Below, piece after piece: positions 40,801 to 54,103 of a DNA stretch of 64,000 bases (the stretch's first letter is position 1; every line of letters starts with the position of its first letter). The notes beneath the pieces are model-generated. The model did no database searches. It saw only the letters and a list, made by a program, of their open reading frames with translations, and was not told the origin of the DNA. The translations under genes were made by a program, and so were the position numbers. The DNA comes from Lasiosphaeris hirsuta. Its lineage: Eukaryota; Ascomycota; Sordariomycetes; Sordariales; Lasiosphaeriaceae. Location: contig JAUKUA010000007.1 of NCBI GenBank assembly GCA_030549175.1, positions 3,100,001-3,164,000 on the forward strand, in the 5' to 3' direction.

Positions 40801-43800
40801 GTTGTGTGTGGGTGGGTACGAGGTACCTTTCTGACCAGGCAAAGGTACCCCCGTACCGGCCTTGCTCACCTTGGCCTGCCTACGTGCCCACCTTAGGTGC
40901 GACCAGGGTGCGACCAGGATGCTGCCAGGGTGGCGTGCAGAGGGTCAAACACACGGTTTCAACGGCAGGCGCCTGGCACTGGCTACTGTTCGCGCTCAGG
41001 TGGCAGCAGTTGCGAGGTGAGAGGTGGGAAAAATAAGGTGGTCAAGCGGTCTGACCGCCAAACACCGAACACAACTCGCCTCAAGAGAAGCACCTACCTA
41101 ACACTCCAGATCCAAGTCAAGTCAAAGAGACGGGTAGGTTGGAGGGCCGTGCTTCAGCTTGCTTCCACTTGCCTCAACCTGCTTTCCTGAGAGGGACAGA
41201 CTGCTATCTTGGGTAGCCTAGTGTGTGGGGAGCTGTTTGGTACAGCAGAAACACAAGGTCTCAGGGCACCAGAACCTAAACAACCAAAGCACATTCGAAG
41301 CATAAACAACACTGCAAAGGGGGGACATGCTCTGATGTGCAGGATGACGAGGACGACCAGCCTGTTGGCGCTGGTTGTTGGAGGGGTCCAGGGTTGATGT
41401 GTTGGGGATCAAGGAGCAAATGGCGTTATTGCGCTATCGCGCCATTGCGTTTGTGTTTATGCTGGGTCCTGCTGGCGATAAAGGTATGCTAGGTACCTTG
41501 GGTGCACATACTTACACTGACGTGAGGCAGGCTGCCAATGGGTGCTCCTTCCTCTCCCACCGTCCCCTCTGGGTTGGTGGTCTGTGGGGATGGATGCAAG
41601 ACGTGACCACCTGCCCCCTGAGCACCTGCCACAGATTTGCAGCTCCAGTTCTACGATAGTACCTTTGAGTTTCGCTAGTGATGGCAGGGACCTTTGGCTC
41701 TGGCTTCAGTCGGGTCCTGCTTCCAGTCACTCAATCAACCTGCCTTTTTTCTAGATTTCCCATCCACCCATGCCGACCTTTGGTTCTCGTCCACCTGCCC
41801 TGTCCTACCATCATCGCCTATGCGGCACATCCCCCTTTCCTGGGGACACGTCGATCATATATATATCTCCATTAACGCTATCGAGATCCAGGGTCTGGGG
41901 GCTTGTTTTTCCATGAGATGTGGCTGCTGTGAACAAGCCGTCATGCGTCAGGTCTGTGGGCTCGACCGGTTCATTTCCCAATTCCACATCATGTACAAAG
42001 CACGTCCATGGCCCAATCTACGAGGCAATATGTAGGTTCTAGACCTAGGTCTTGCTCTGGAGAAGGGAGTCCTCAAAAAGCCGAATACGTACGGATGGTG
42101 CCAGGTCCTGCAGCTCTGCACCCAGGAAGGGGCTCGCATGACCTGCGAGGTCTCGGCGCCTACTACCCCTCTTGACTCACGAAAACGAGTGTTTCGCCCT
42201 CACGGCCCTCGATCTGCCTCTAGAAACCGCTTCCGATGCTATGTTTCCCCCAGAGTCCCCGCCCACCAAACAGTGTGGTCACGACCAGCTCGACTCGATC
42301 CAGTTTTTGTTTCAGCTCTTACGTCCTAGGACCCAAAAACCGCTGCCGAGCTCCTCATGAGCTGCACTGCAGAGCCAGCTTCTCCTAGTGAGAAGAGCAT
42401 TCGAGGTATACTTGTTGAACCTTTTTACTACAGCCACAGCGTACAAGGCGCATGCTGAAGCATCTGATAGAACTCCCTAATGTCAGATGGCGGCACGGCA
42501 AGAAACCTCACGTCGTGCGCGCAGATAAAGCCAGCCAAGAGGCTACAACGAGATTCCTTCCTCCCTGCTTGTACGTTGGACACAATGATGCCTTGCATCA
42601 GCCCTGTGTCGGGGAGGAGAAGGAGGACACATCCAGGATGTAATTCCTATTCGTCCCGTCCTTCGGGTGACTTCCCTTTCCAGACTAGATTCCTCAATCT
42701 GAGGTCGACCTCGAACAAACAAGGGAGTGTCTGAGATATGGTAGGCGCCTTGGTGAGAAGGGATCATCTACACAGCGTAGAACACCCTCAACACCACGAT
42801 ACGACATTGTCCAGAAGCAACACATGGCAACTTCGAACCCAAGACGTCCAGACAGACAGAAATAGCGGCCGAGGAATCTTCAAACACCGCTCTGGTCAAG
42901 GATGCAACCACAGGCCCCTTCCATTTCCTCTCTGCTTGGAAACGCAAAGCTTCCAAGGTTGAGGCTTTAATCTGCAAGGAAACGTAGGGTGTATTTGTAG
43001 CTTTTTGGACTACGGCTGCTGTTCCGGAGCCAAGTGGTATCCCTAGCAGGCGATGTTTGGGCTTTGGGTGGCCAGGTTGGTCCCGCCTTGCGTAGGCAAT
43101 GGTAGCGGGGACTGGCGATGCCTGGCTCCCCGAGCTGAGAACACCTCGCACACCAAGATGCTAGATCGACACACAGCGGCCATGGACGGAGCACCAGAAG
43201 AGCCCTAGGAGGCTTGCTTGGCTTGCTTCGAGCATGCAGTGTTGAAGCACAACTCCAAGCTTGCGCGCGCGTTCTAGACGAATCCAACGGTCAGACGAGG
43301 GCCGCATGCGACCGCGATTAAATCCCGAACCAGATCGAGAATCCCCACCAATCACTTGAGAAAAAGGCGCACCGAGTAAACACAATTCTAAAGACTGCAC
43401 CAAAGTACCCTTCATAGTTGGCAAAACAGGGCAGGGAGTTGTTGTGGGTCGCTGGATCTCGTGAACGGGTAGGCTACGACAAATCACAAGATATGTGGCG
43501 CTGCTCAAGACTCGGTCGTTTGGAGGGGAGTGTCCCATTCCACATGCCCCCTCCAAGGCATTGGCGTTGGAGACGCAAACCCATGTGCAAGCGGCGGCCA
43601 CACAGACAACTAAGGATTTTGCTTCTTGAGATTGCCAGGGCTTCTTCTATCCTAGCAGGACGGCTTGAAACGGCGGCATTCCTAACCCTGCAAATCTTGG
43701 TCCTGGAAAGGAGCGCGTAATGGCTAGGGCGATGTCACGCTGTGTAACCCAGGGCCTCGCAAACTCAACCATGCGGGGTAACGTCCGAGGCAGTTTCTTC

Positions 43801-43940
43801 TGTCCTTTCCGAGGCACTGAGGGCGTTGTTATTTATGGTTGTTTATTTCTCGCTGCGGCCACGGTTCTTGATGACAGCAGATGGCACAAGACGACGAAGT
43901 TGGGCGGGGCGGCTTTCCCCGTCCCTGTCACACAACAAGC

Positions 43941-43988
43941 CAACCACAACCACAACCACAACCACAACCACAACCATAACCACAACCC
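43941..43988. repeat. (CCACAA)n hexanucleotide microsatellite
   Basis: About eight units of CCACAA, one of them with CCATAA, lie in a row. The minus strand is a TTGTGG repeat. It is in the gene-free region. Confidence 0.9.
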
Positions 43989-45210
43989 AGGGTAAAAGAT
44001 GCATATGAAGCATTCACAGGTGAAGCGGTCTTGGTCTGGACTGGCAGATAGCCATCGACCCTTCAAGTATGGGATTCGACATGAGCCTCAGCCTCCGCCG
44101 GCAGCACTGAAAACGGCGCCGGCGGGCAACCCTGACGCGGAAGCTTAGTTCCGCCCCGCCCCGGACGCGCTCCGTGGAGCAGAGAGGAACGCCACAAAAC
44201 CCCCGTCGTCATCTTGTCTCAAACACTGGTGCCAAACATACACTAATAGTTTGTCTTCGCAACAAACCAATGCTTCGTCGTAAAGAGAAGGGCGGTTCAT
44301 CCGATCCATCTGGCCCATCTGACAAGTGACGGGTTGAATGAAGGGGAGGGCGTTTGGACTGTCGGCAATTATCGAAAACCTGTATCCTTCCCCCAACTCC
44401 CCCACTGCGTGAAGAGTCGCGGGGATCAAAAGCAAAAAGGCGTTAGAGGCCGCTGGGCGGGCTGACGACAGGGGGTTGTTTTGCGGGTACGCGGGGCAGG
44501 TAAGGGAACTCGCACACACGTAATCCAGGTCTCCGATGAGGCTCACGAATCGCAAGATTGTGTGATACGCGACATCTTTTCCGACTCTAGAAGAAGTCCC
44601 CGACCGTGACACAACGTAAGCTTCACCGTCGCTGTACTTTCATCATTGCCCGCGGTCTTGGGCCCGGGGCCGGGGCTTGGGGCATTTCTGTGGCATTCTT
44701 GAGCCGTATCCTTCTTTGATCTGTTGCTCACGTGAGAGGAGGCAGTCGCCAGGCCCCCCCCGCCGCATGTGCCGAGCTTCCAGAAGAGACGAGTGGTGGA
44801 CAGAGAAGGGACCGAAGGGGCTGGTCGGACTTCCGATGGACGGAGACGCATGTGTTGCACAAGCAAGACTCGATGAAACAGACAAATGGCAGCGGCCGAG
44901 GGCTGCAGATGGGATTGAAGCAGGCGCGCCAAGGTGCCTGACCGTATCCGCATCCTGTCTTGTCTCGTGTTGCTGCTGGTTTTGGGCTCGCTCTGGCTGG
45001 GAACCACCCGGCTGCTTGCCTGGTGGAATGCAGCAGGAGAGCCCTTCTGGGACCCTGGATATCAACTGCTCCCTCTAGCTGTGACGGTGGCTTGGGGCAG
45101 CCATCCCGACTCTTGATTAATCTCCGAGCAGAGAGTCGAAACCGTCGAGGGCCAAAACAAACCTTGACGGGTCAACCGCCAACCGCAGCTCGTCCATCGG
45201 CGCGGTCGCC

Positions 45211-45264
45211 TCACAGGCCGCTCAAAGGCCGCTCACAGGCCGCTCACAAGCCGTTCACAAGCCG
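45211..45264. repeat. Imperfect 12-bp tandem repeat (about 4-5 copies)
   Basis: Units of the type CACAGGCCGCTC follow each other, with variants CAAAGGCCGCTC and CACAAGCCGTTC. It lies in noncoding sequence. Confidence 0.8.
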
Positions 45265-45938
45265 ATGAGGGCGGCGGAACAGAAGGCCAGAACCCCACCA
45301 CGAGCGAAACACCCCCGCCCCCCTTTTTCCCGACCTTCTCCACATCCCTTCTGCGGACCGAGACGAGTCTCCTTCCCGATTTTACCTAATCCCTCTTTAG
45401 ACAGCGGCCATGTTACATCAACCGTCTCCCTAGAGTGGCACGGTCCACCTCTGGCATCCACGGATCTCGTCGACGGCGCCAGTCTGTTATTATTTCCCAA
45501 TACCACAGATTGGAAAAGTCTGGAACCGATTCCGTCCGAGCTAAGCTGGCCAGGTTGCTGTTTTCGGCGCCGGCATAAGATGTTTGGGTCGTCGCGCATT
45601 CATTGGTAAACATCCGGACGCACACCGACGCGTTTTCCTTGCGCTGCTGACGGCCGGCATTCGGGACCGATACCACCCTCATTGACATCCAACCAAACGG
45701 CCGACACTTGTGGATGGCGATGCCATTCTGGTCCGCCACCGGTCCAGCGGTGGCGTTTCGTGGCTTTGGCGCTTACTCAACCTGCCAAATCCAGAGCAGA
45801 AGACAAGAAGGACTTTCCCATGCAGAGCTCCCACACCAAGGTCCAACGCCAGACGGGCAGCAAATGATTCGACGAGAACGAGATGGTGGGTGGCTCGAAC
45901 GGCGCTGCTAGATCGTCACGTTGCCGTCACCTCGTCCA

Positions 45939-45952
45939 CCCCCCCCCCCCCC
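45939..45952. repeat. C14 homopolymer
   Basis: A run of fourteen C on the plus strand in the gene-free region. Confidence 0.85.
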
Positions 45953-48900
45953 GTCCGACCCCTCAATGGGGGCATCCGATTGATCACGCATGTCTCAGTC
46001 TTCTGTGAGCCTGTGCAGCCCGGTCAGAATGGCATGCCCGACACGCGCATGGCGGACATGTGCGGTGCAAGGAAGCCGAGTCGATCACCGATTGACTTTC
46101 TATCAGTGGCTTCTATCCCTTCCATGAGGTGGAGCCGTGCCTTGTTGACCGGCGCCATCAGGGCCGCGAGTTGAGCCACGTCTTCCCTCACTGTGATCGT
46201 TTTTGGTGTCTTGCGTCAGATCAGGCATTCCAAAGTCGGTGGTGGATGGGCGGCAGGTCCCGTGTCTACGCCTCATCCTTGTTGGGGAATGTCGCTTCTC
46301 CTTCTGCCTCTCCTTCTGCCTCTCCTTCTATCATGCTCGGAGGCTAGTTTCCGCTCTCCGGCTTGTGAGCTACAGGATGGGCGTAGCTAGTAGCAAGAGC
46401 CTACCCTGCCTCGGGTCAGGTATATGTATATGGGTGCATGCAAGTGCATCCGTCTGCGATACGCCGTAGCAAACCTACTGGACAAATTCCTTGATATTGC
46501 ACTGAACCGGCCCCCGCCATCGATGCCGGAGATACGGCTGGCCCCCTCTACCGGGCAGTAGGGGCGAGAGCTCCCAATTGAGCGAGTCCCCAAGGCTCTC
46601 AGCCTGCGCTCCAGCGGGTCATTCTATCGCCCGCAGGCACGAATCACGGCGGCCTTCAGAACGTCACAGGCCGCTGTATCCACAGGTAGGTGGTGCTTAT
46701 CTCTTCCTAGGCCGATCCCGACACAGTGCGTCCTCGCTAGGTGTTGCTCCGAACGGATGAGCTATGTCTGTAAGAATATATCTATCGGACAATGGAGTTA
46801 CTGCATATACACCCGTCCAACGAGTTCATTGCGGGCTAGGTAGTGGCAAATACCACTACCCCGTGGCTGTATTGAGACTCCACGACTCCCCAACCCTGTA
46901 TCCATTGCTTGAACGCGCGCCTATGGATCCGTGATACCAAGGGTCGGTACATACAGCAGATAACAGCGGGAGTTCGTCGGTGAGGCAGGTTTTCGCCCTA
47001 GAAGCCGGCGGTGAGTCGGAATATGCCAATGAACAGCATTCCTTCCATGTTTGCCTTCTCTCCGAACTCCCCAGTATCCCTCGTTGCCGTCAGTTGGTTG
47101 GCTATCATGTTTTCTGTTGTCTCAGTCCGAGAATTGGAGATACGACCTGGATATATCGTCTGTGAGCGGGTGTGTCCCCGTTGGGCGGCTGTGTCTCACT
47201 GGACAGAGGACCAACCACCGGTCTGCGTGTGAACTAGAGGGACCCGGCTTACGTGTTGGGGTGGCGGGGGACAGAGGTTTAGGCCTCGAAGTACTAAGGT
47301 TTAGGCATTGCGTTTCGAGAAGTCGACAGGAGATGTTGCTTGCCTCCCCCCCTCAAGCCCATGTTGATGTCCCTCAGGCGGAAGCACTGCCCTGATCGGG
47401 TAATTCCTGTACCACGTTTCAGTACGTCCAGTTATCATCCTCAACCCGCCGTTCGTCCCAAACCTCCCCTACCCCCTCTCTCGCGAAGCAGACGCGCAAC
47501 GAGATGCCATCGCCGAGCTGGCGGCTGGCCACACACATCGACTTGGACAAGGACCAGGGCGACATCAGGCAGAGACAGCACCCTCATCTGATCTTCCCGT
47601 CGCCAGTGCCTCACCGTGCGCCAAGATGCCCGTTCCTTGCTCGCGCGGCTGTGCGGACTGCCATTGATCGGGGGGCGATTGGCCGGCGGCGGGCTGGTGG
47701 GGGCAAGCTCCTGGAGCTTCGTTCCTTTGCCTTTCATGCTAGAGCTCTTCAACCCTCTCAGTGGCTCGCGCGGGAGGGTCAACTGACCAACCGTGGCGTT
47801 TTCTGGAAGGGAAAATTGGGAAATCCGAAATTCGCGGCCGCGGCGGTTTTTTTGCTTCTTTTTTGTCGCCCCTTCGCGCGATATTGGAGTCGAGGTGATG
47901 GGGTTTGGTGAGTGGTCGGGGATGGTCGGGGATGGTGGCACTTGGGTTGGCCGACCTGGGATGATGGGTTTGGTCGTCTCATGTCGGTTTGACTAGGGGG
48001 GGGTGGTGGTGGTGGGAGATGACGGGCTGCTGTTGATGAGATGCCGGTGTGGAGGACCTGTGCCAGGGGCGCCCTTTCGGCGCGGCTGATTGGGAATGAA
48101 GCCGAATGAGGCGAGCCGTCTATCCTATTCGGAAGTTCCGGGGGGATGGGTATGATGAGGCAGTGTGCCTACCGAGGAACTTGCTATTTACTTGGTGGAT
48201 GATATAAACATCCTTTGGGTTTAGCTTGTGTGCTTGCGGGAGATGATGGGAGATGCTTACCTTCCTATGGGTAGGCGGTGAGGTCACCAATGCTACTACT
48301 ACCCCTGAGAGAACACACCCGCCCAGCTCGTAGAGGACCTCGGCTTGAAGCCCATGGACAGGCCAGGCCGCTGTTGCCGGCTCTATACCTTTGCATGTTG
48401 GCGGCAGGACCGACCCGAGATGGAGGATGATGGAGGATGATGGATGAACACAAGTGAATGCTCGAGATTAGACTTGAAGTCATCCAACAAAGCCTTGGAT
48501 TGAGCCCCCATTGTCTCGCGCTGCATGAAGTGACTAGCTTGAACCCAGGGGATATACCCACAGCCGTAGATCACTTGAGCTCCGACGATCCATGGGGCGT
48601 CACGACAGAACCTTGGTCCGCGGCATTCTCATCATACCTGCCTACCTATCATCTCATATCATCTAAAGGAACAGGGCGTACATCAAGTGTATCTCCCGAC
48701 GGTTTTAACAAGCCCCTGCTTCACCGGAGGGAAGCCATCATCGTCATAGTACTTGGTGCATCGCTCCCTACTAGTCCGACAAGAACCGACTGCCAATACT
48801 TACAGCCATCCAGGTTCTGATCTCCCAGACAACCACATCCCCGAACTCATGGCCAGACTGTCCGCACATGTATAGAGCCAAAATAGATACTTGCAGCTCA

Positions 48901-49345
48901 CCACCCAACACCCTATATAGTGAGTAGTTATAGTACTACCACACAACCCTCCCACCATTACAAACACACCAGACAGTCGATTGGTATAATATCCGTTCAT
49001 TTCTAGGGTATCAAACAAGCAAAGAACCAACAAAAACAACCATCATCTGCCCGCCATAGATGCCCAAGTCATAAAAACTTTCCAGCTCACCCACACCCCC
49101 ATAGACTCGCCATGCACTCACTACCCCTCTTGACCTTATCGACAAAAGAAAAACAAGCCCCCTGCCAGCTGGGGTGGGAACTATCCCTTCTAAGCAACCA
49201 GTCCAACCAAATCCAAGTTGGGAAGGATGCTGCTGGCTGGTCAAGCACGGGCTGGCGGTAATAAACGAAGGAAAAGTCCAACAAATCTTGGAACTCGACA
49301 CCCTTCCACTACAAACCCATACCACTCCTGTTCTTTTCGCTCTCT

Positions 49346-52300
49346 TCAGGCTTTCTCCTTCTGCTTGTCCTTTTCTTTCTCCTTTCTCCTCCCCAGCGGA
49401 CCCTGCGCTAGTCGGTGCCGCCTCCACTCGGCTCTCGCAACATTCATCAACAAATCCTCATCCTTGATAGGAATCCACGCCGTCAACGCCTTCATGGCGT
49501 TCTCAAAGTCCGAATCCAGCAACACGTCTCTAAGCGCATGAACCAGTGCCGCGCTCGTTGCATGCAAAACATCGAGTCCCTTGGCACTCGACCTGCCACT
49601 ACCCACTTCCCCTTTCTGAGTCGAAGATGAGCCAGGCGGGCTCGCCCCCTCAGGCAGGCACTCTCCGAGCAGCATAAAAACATCCCACACCCTTAGCTGC
49701 GCAGGGAACGGGATGGACAAGTTGAACAGAGTCAGATACCACCGCGTTCCGTACGCCGTCGCATCTATCCCCAGTTCTGCTAGCTTGGTCGCAACGTCCC
49801 TGCGACCAGCCAGCCATTTTGTCTCAAAGTCGTTTAGTGTTGTCATTAGCCCGGCAAACCCGGGTTCATACAGTCTCTCGAGCCCGCGGTACCGCCACAT
49901 GCGTACCATCATAACGAAACAGTGCTCCTCGTCATAGTAACATAGTAGCGTGGCTGCCAGCGACGCCATGCCCTGTACGTAACCGGTCCCGGGAAAGTAG
50001 AGCGAGATGGCATGCAGGACCCGGAATAGCAAGCGCTGCCCGCCGCGGTAACGCTTGCGAAACATGATGTGGCCGTTGATGGTGCGTGGCACATCGAGGT
50101 CAATCTGCACATCGTCCGACGATGCGACGTCCTGTAACCGCCTGAACTGGGCCATGAGCTGCTCGTCCGTCTCGTCGGTGCCCTTCCATGTCTTGGCACT
50201 TGCGACAAGGAATGAGTGCCAGGCGGCGGCGCGCCAACAGTCGGGGATGCCCTTCCAGGTCCGCTCGATCACCTTTGGATTTTGGGCATCAAACTCGAAG
50301 TCCATGCCTTGGCCGTCTTCCCCTTTCTTGATGACTTTAGCCATCCGGCGCCACTTCTCAGTCCGTTCCGCCTCCTTGCGCTTTGTCGCCTCGGCGGACT
50401 TGCCTGCTTTGGCGTCTTCGTCGATATCCATGAGACCGGGATGTTGCGCAAGCATGTCGCCGGCCTCGTCCATCCATCTGCGGTCCCGGTTGTGCGGTAG
50501 TCGGTTTGTCGCTGACCGTATTGAAGACCGAGCGGATCGTCTCGACGTGGTCGACAGCTCAGACGTGAAGGTGTTGAGTGATCGCGCCGAGACCTTCCTA
50601 CTGGGTGGGCGCAAGCCTTGCGGCGGCGACGAGTAAGCTGAGCCGGGTCGTTTTGTCAAAACATTCCGCTTCTTACCCGGAAACGGCGGTGGCCTCGGGT
50701 CGGGAGTCTCGGGTCTGGATACCGGCCTCCGCTGGTTGATAAACCCATATCGATCAACGTCGGCACCGTTGACATCCTCCCAATCTTCCAGGCCGCCAGC
50801 GCGCTCATAGTCCTTCCTAACCTGGCTATCGCGTCGAAGTGATAACGAGCTGACCGACCGTGGCGTAGTGATAGGCGGCGTATGCATGGGATTTAGGTCG
50901 CTTGTAGACAGAATATCGGAACGAGGATTTGGCCGACGGGGCGAACTGTCACAGGGGCAGATGAGGTTAGCATTATGCCCCAACAGTTTGACAATTTCGG
51001 AGCATCAAAAGGAAAACCATACACGACGTTCTCTTCCTCGTCTGATGGGACCTCCTCTGTAGGCTCAAGACGTTCGCAGAATGAGATGCGCCCCCCATCC
51101 TGCCAACTCAGGCTATCGCCGGATTCATAGAGCGATCTCACCTTTTGCGATTCCCTCTCTACGTCCATCGAGACAACACGGATACTAGGTACCGACGGCG
51201 AGTTTTCGTGTGCGGGCGCCGGTGACGTTTCGGTGGTCGCATCACTTGGGGTGGCGGTCGTGGCTCCTGACTCGACGCGGAGGGTTGCGGCAATGGCAGT
51301 AGTGCTGGTGGCGGCGATAGTAGCGGTATCAACGGGCGCGTTTGATGCCGTGTCGGGCGCATTTGAACCTGTGGCTGGCTCATCGGCAAGTGGTGTGGCG
51401 GACCCCCCTCTGGGTTTCGTCATTGGGAACTGTGAGAGCGGAGACTCGCCGCCAAACATGATGCTTCCCCGCTTGGAAAAAGACAGGTCGGAGAACTGGT
51501 CCCACAGACTGTCTTCCGGGATGGAGGTTGTAATGGGGGTGAAATCCAATTCCATGGTTTGGGATGTCCTGGCGGCGTCGTCTTTCTTGGCGCTGGGGGA
51601 CCGTGCCCGTGGGGGCGTCTTGTTGCTGCTGGAGCTGCTGTTGGAGGGTGAGTCCCGCATTGTCACGACTTGCGCATCTGACGATGCAGCCTTGTCCTTG
51701 GTGATATCTATATCAATCTCAGCGTTGGTAGCCTCGCTGAGCGTCTTCTTTCTCAGACGCCTTGCACTTGTCGACCGGATGCTGAAAGTCTTTCCTAGCT
51801 TCTTAGTGAGCGAAGCTGCGCGTGTGGGTGTTGGCGATGGAGCCAGGGGCGGAGATGCAGGGCTGTGCGAGACTGTGGATTTGCTCAGGGGCACGGTAGT
51901 TGCTGGCAGGCTCGGGGCTGGAGAGCTGGCCACCTGTTCATCCACAGGATACACCGAGGGCGCGTCGGCAATGTCGTCGAGGATCTTCTGGTACGTGTAG
52001 GAGACCTCGTCGTACTCTTCGCGGAGCGTGATCGAAGACGAGACAGTGGCAAGCCCGGAGTCGCGCTTCCAGTCGTCAGCCTGCGGCTGGGGCTCGTGCT
52101 GGGTGCGAAAGAGAGGATGCTGCTCCTGGGGCGGAGCAACGGGCGGGGGCACGATGGTGATGGGAAGCACGGCGGCCGGTGCGGGTGTACGTGCGGGTGC
52201 GGATACGGGCGGTGGGCGCGCTGTTGCTGTTGTCGTTGTACGCAGGCGTAGGGGATTTCGAGGAGGCAGTGGAATCGGTGGCTCAGCTTGCTTTGTCTGC

Positions 52301-52413
52301 TCGTATCGGAGCGCGATCAGGCCCGTGTCGTCTCGGAACGCAGCGAGTCGCACTGCCGGCCTGCTGGCAATAGTAGGCTTGTGGCGCACGCTCGGGAATC
52401 GCTGGGGCGCCAT
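49346..52413 (-). CDS. TBC-domain Rab GTPase-activating protein
   Basis: Two exons, 52413-51023 and 50945-49346, give 996 residues. The 77-nt intron has GTATGG, a GCTAAC branch and GACAG, and the split Val codon restores frame. The ATG begins MAPQRFPSVRHKP. Residues 1 to about 650 are low-complexity and Ser/Pro/Thr-rich with no domain I recognise. The TBC domain spans about 690-970. It has the GIPDCWRAAAWHSFLV entry motif, the arginine finger IxxDxxR (Ile745, Asp748, Arg751 in IDLDVPR) and the glutamine finger YxQ (Tyr786, Gln788 in GYVQGMASLA), then SIPFPAQLRVWDVFMLLGE. Both catalytic fingers are present, so it should accelerate GTP hydrolysis by a Ypt/Rab GTPase in membrane traffic. Which Rab cannot be told. 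The C-terminus is Lys/Glu-rich. Confidence 0.93.
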
Positions 52414-54061
52414 AGGGCGAGAGTGCCGAGTGCCCCTGCCCAGTGTCGGCAGCAGCCCGTCGACTCTTCTCTTGCTGCTGTGCCCAGTGCCCAGTGCCCA
52501 AAGGAGGTCGACGTCTTCGAATTACTGCTATTTGCCTGCTCGAGGGGTGGCGGAAGGCTAGGTAGTTGGAGCCAGCGGGGGCAACGCGGGCAAAACTAGG
52601 GAGGGGCGATCACGGCTATCCAAATATGGCCAGGAAGCACCGGTTTTATTGCATGTACACACTGCGCGTTGTTCTAGGGGGCGTAGGCTTTGTCCAAGTG
52701 TAGACGCGGCAGGTGAGTCGAGGGGGGGAAGCAGGTGGGTTCGAGGGTTGAGGGGCTCGTGTATTCGTAGGTTCGGGCGTAGTGAGTGAGGGTGGGTAGG
52801 ACGGAATGGAGGACAGTAGGAGGGGAGGGAGAGACGGTCAATTAGTATTATCGTGGTGGCCTGCGGGGGGCCGCCTTCCTCAAGAGTGATGCTATCGTTC
52901 ACGCTTTCCACATGGACCCTGTCCGGTTCGGCAAACAGCTCGCGAGAGGGATGGATGATGACTGCTAGGCGCCGCCCGCCAGGTGGCCGAGGTATGTAGC
53001 TACAACCAGCCAACTGCAGTTCGCTACTGCAGCTACTGCAGGCCGCCATCTGCTGTCAATCAAGATTTTCCTTTTTTCATTCTCCCTCTTTGTTCACCTG
53101 TTTCCTCCATTGATGCGGTGAGTAGCAGGTGGTGAACGGCGGCTGCCCCACCCCGGTCGTTTGCTTGACTGCCATGACTGGCATCCAGACACCCAGCTAG
53201 CTGCAGGTAATCAAAGCTGCGATGTCTATTCTGGCTGCGGGACTGCAGGCCCGCATCCTCCCGTTTGCCACAAGTTGAGAGACGTCCAATGTATTGAGTG
53301 CGGCGCTCATGCAAACCACTGCAGCCCATTGAATGGCATGCTCGCAACTGAGACAGCGGAACTGAGACAGCGGATTCTTAAAAGCACCTCCATTAAACCT
53401 GGATTGGGCTCGATCAAGGCGGTTCTGGGGGCGCATGAAGCCGCACTGACAGAGAAGAAGCCAGGTACTTCTACTTGCCTATCTCGGTCAGATTTACAGT
53501 CACTGGCCACTCACACCGTTCCTCGTCCCGTCCCGTGTAAGCCAATCTCGCCCCCACCAATCTTCCCTTCCTCCCTCCCTTTGATGGCTCCCTTGCGCAA
53601 TCTAGCTTTCCAAGCTATGGATTATCGACCCCTCAACGCGACTCTGACTCGAATGTGCTCTCCATGGAAAGAAAACATCATGGCGCCTAGGAGAGCAAAG
53701 AGATACACACCATCTCCCGCCCCGCCCTTCAACCCACCCATCCCCAACACAAAGCGAGTGAAGAAGAGCAGTGCAAGGACAAGCGCATTCGCTCAGGCGG
53801 GCACCCGCAGCCCAAGCGAACAATGTCGGTCAACACGCGTGCTCTGCGCGCCATCACACGGAGCGAAAACGGAGGCGAGAGTCCGCATTGGACAAAGGGC
53901 ATGAACTGAGTGATTGGGGTTAATATCTGACGTGGCAATTTAGCCAGCACATCAGCCATTCCTATCGTTTCCCACCAAAAACCTCCCCCGCAAAGGAGCA
54001 AGAGGAGCTACCCATCCCGCCGCCATGCCGCTGCCGACCTCTTTAGGCGAGGGTCCAGCTC

Positions 54062-54103
<42 letters not shown>

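Larger units (their letters stand above)
37845..49345. other. 11.5-kb stretch without recognisable genes
   Basis: This is the largest gene-free stretch in the window. The left part is upstream of the Pro/Gln-rich gene; the right end is the 3' flank of the TBC gene. I found no frame with family resemblance and no tRNA. It holds low-complexity features: A14 near 40741, (CCACAA)n at 43941-43988, a 12-bp tandem repeat at 45211-45264, C14 at 45939-45952, a 12-bp CT-rich repeat in three copies at 46297-46330, and GGAT/GGTC repeats near 47910-47940 and 48419-48445. It could contain a long leader or noncoding transcripts. Confidence 0.5.

Noticed and set aside
44934..45116. Short frame with a transmembrane-like segment
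   Set aside because: Begins at GTG, has no ATG in place and no conserved motif.
53161..53904. 247-codon open frame, plus strand
   Set aside because: Does not start at a convincing ATG and has no recognisable domain; a frame with many Cys and Pro is likely chance.
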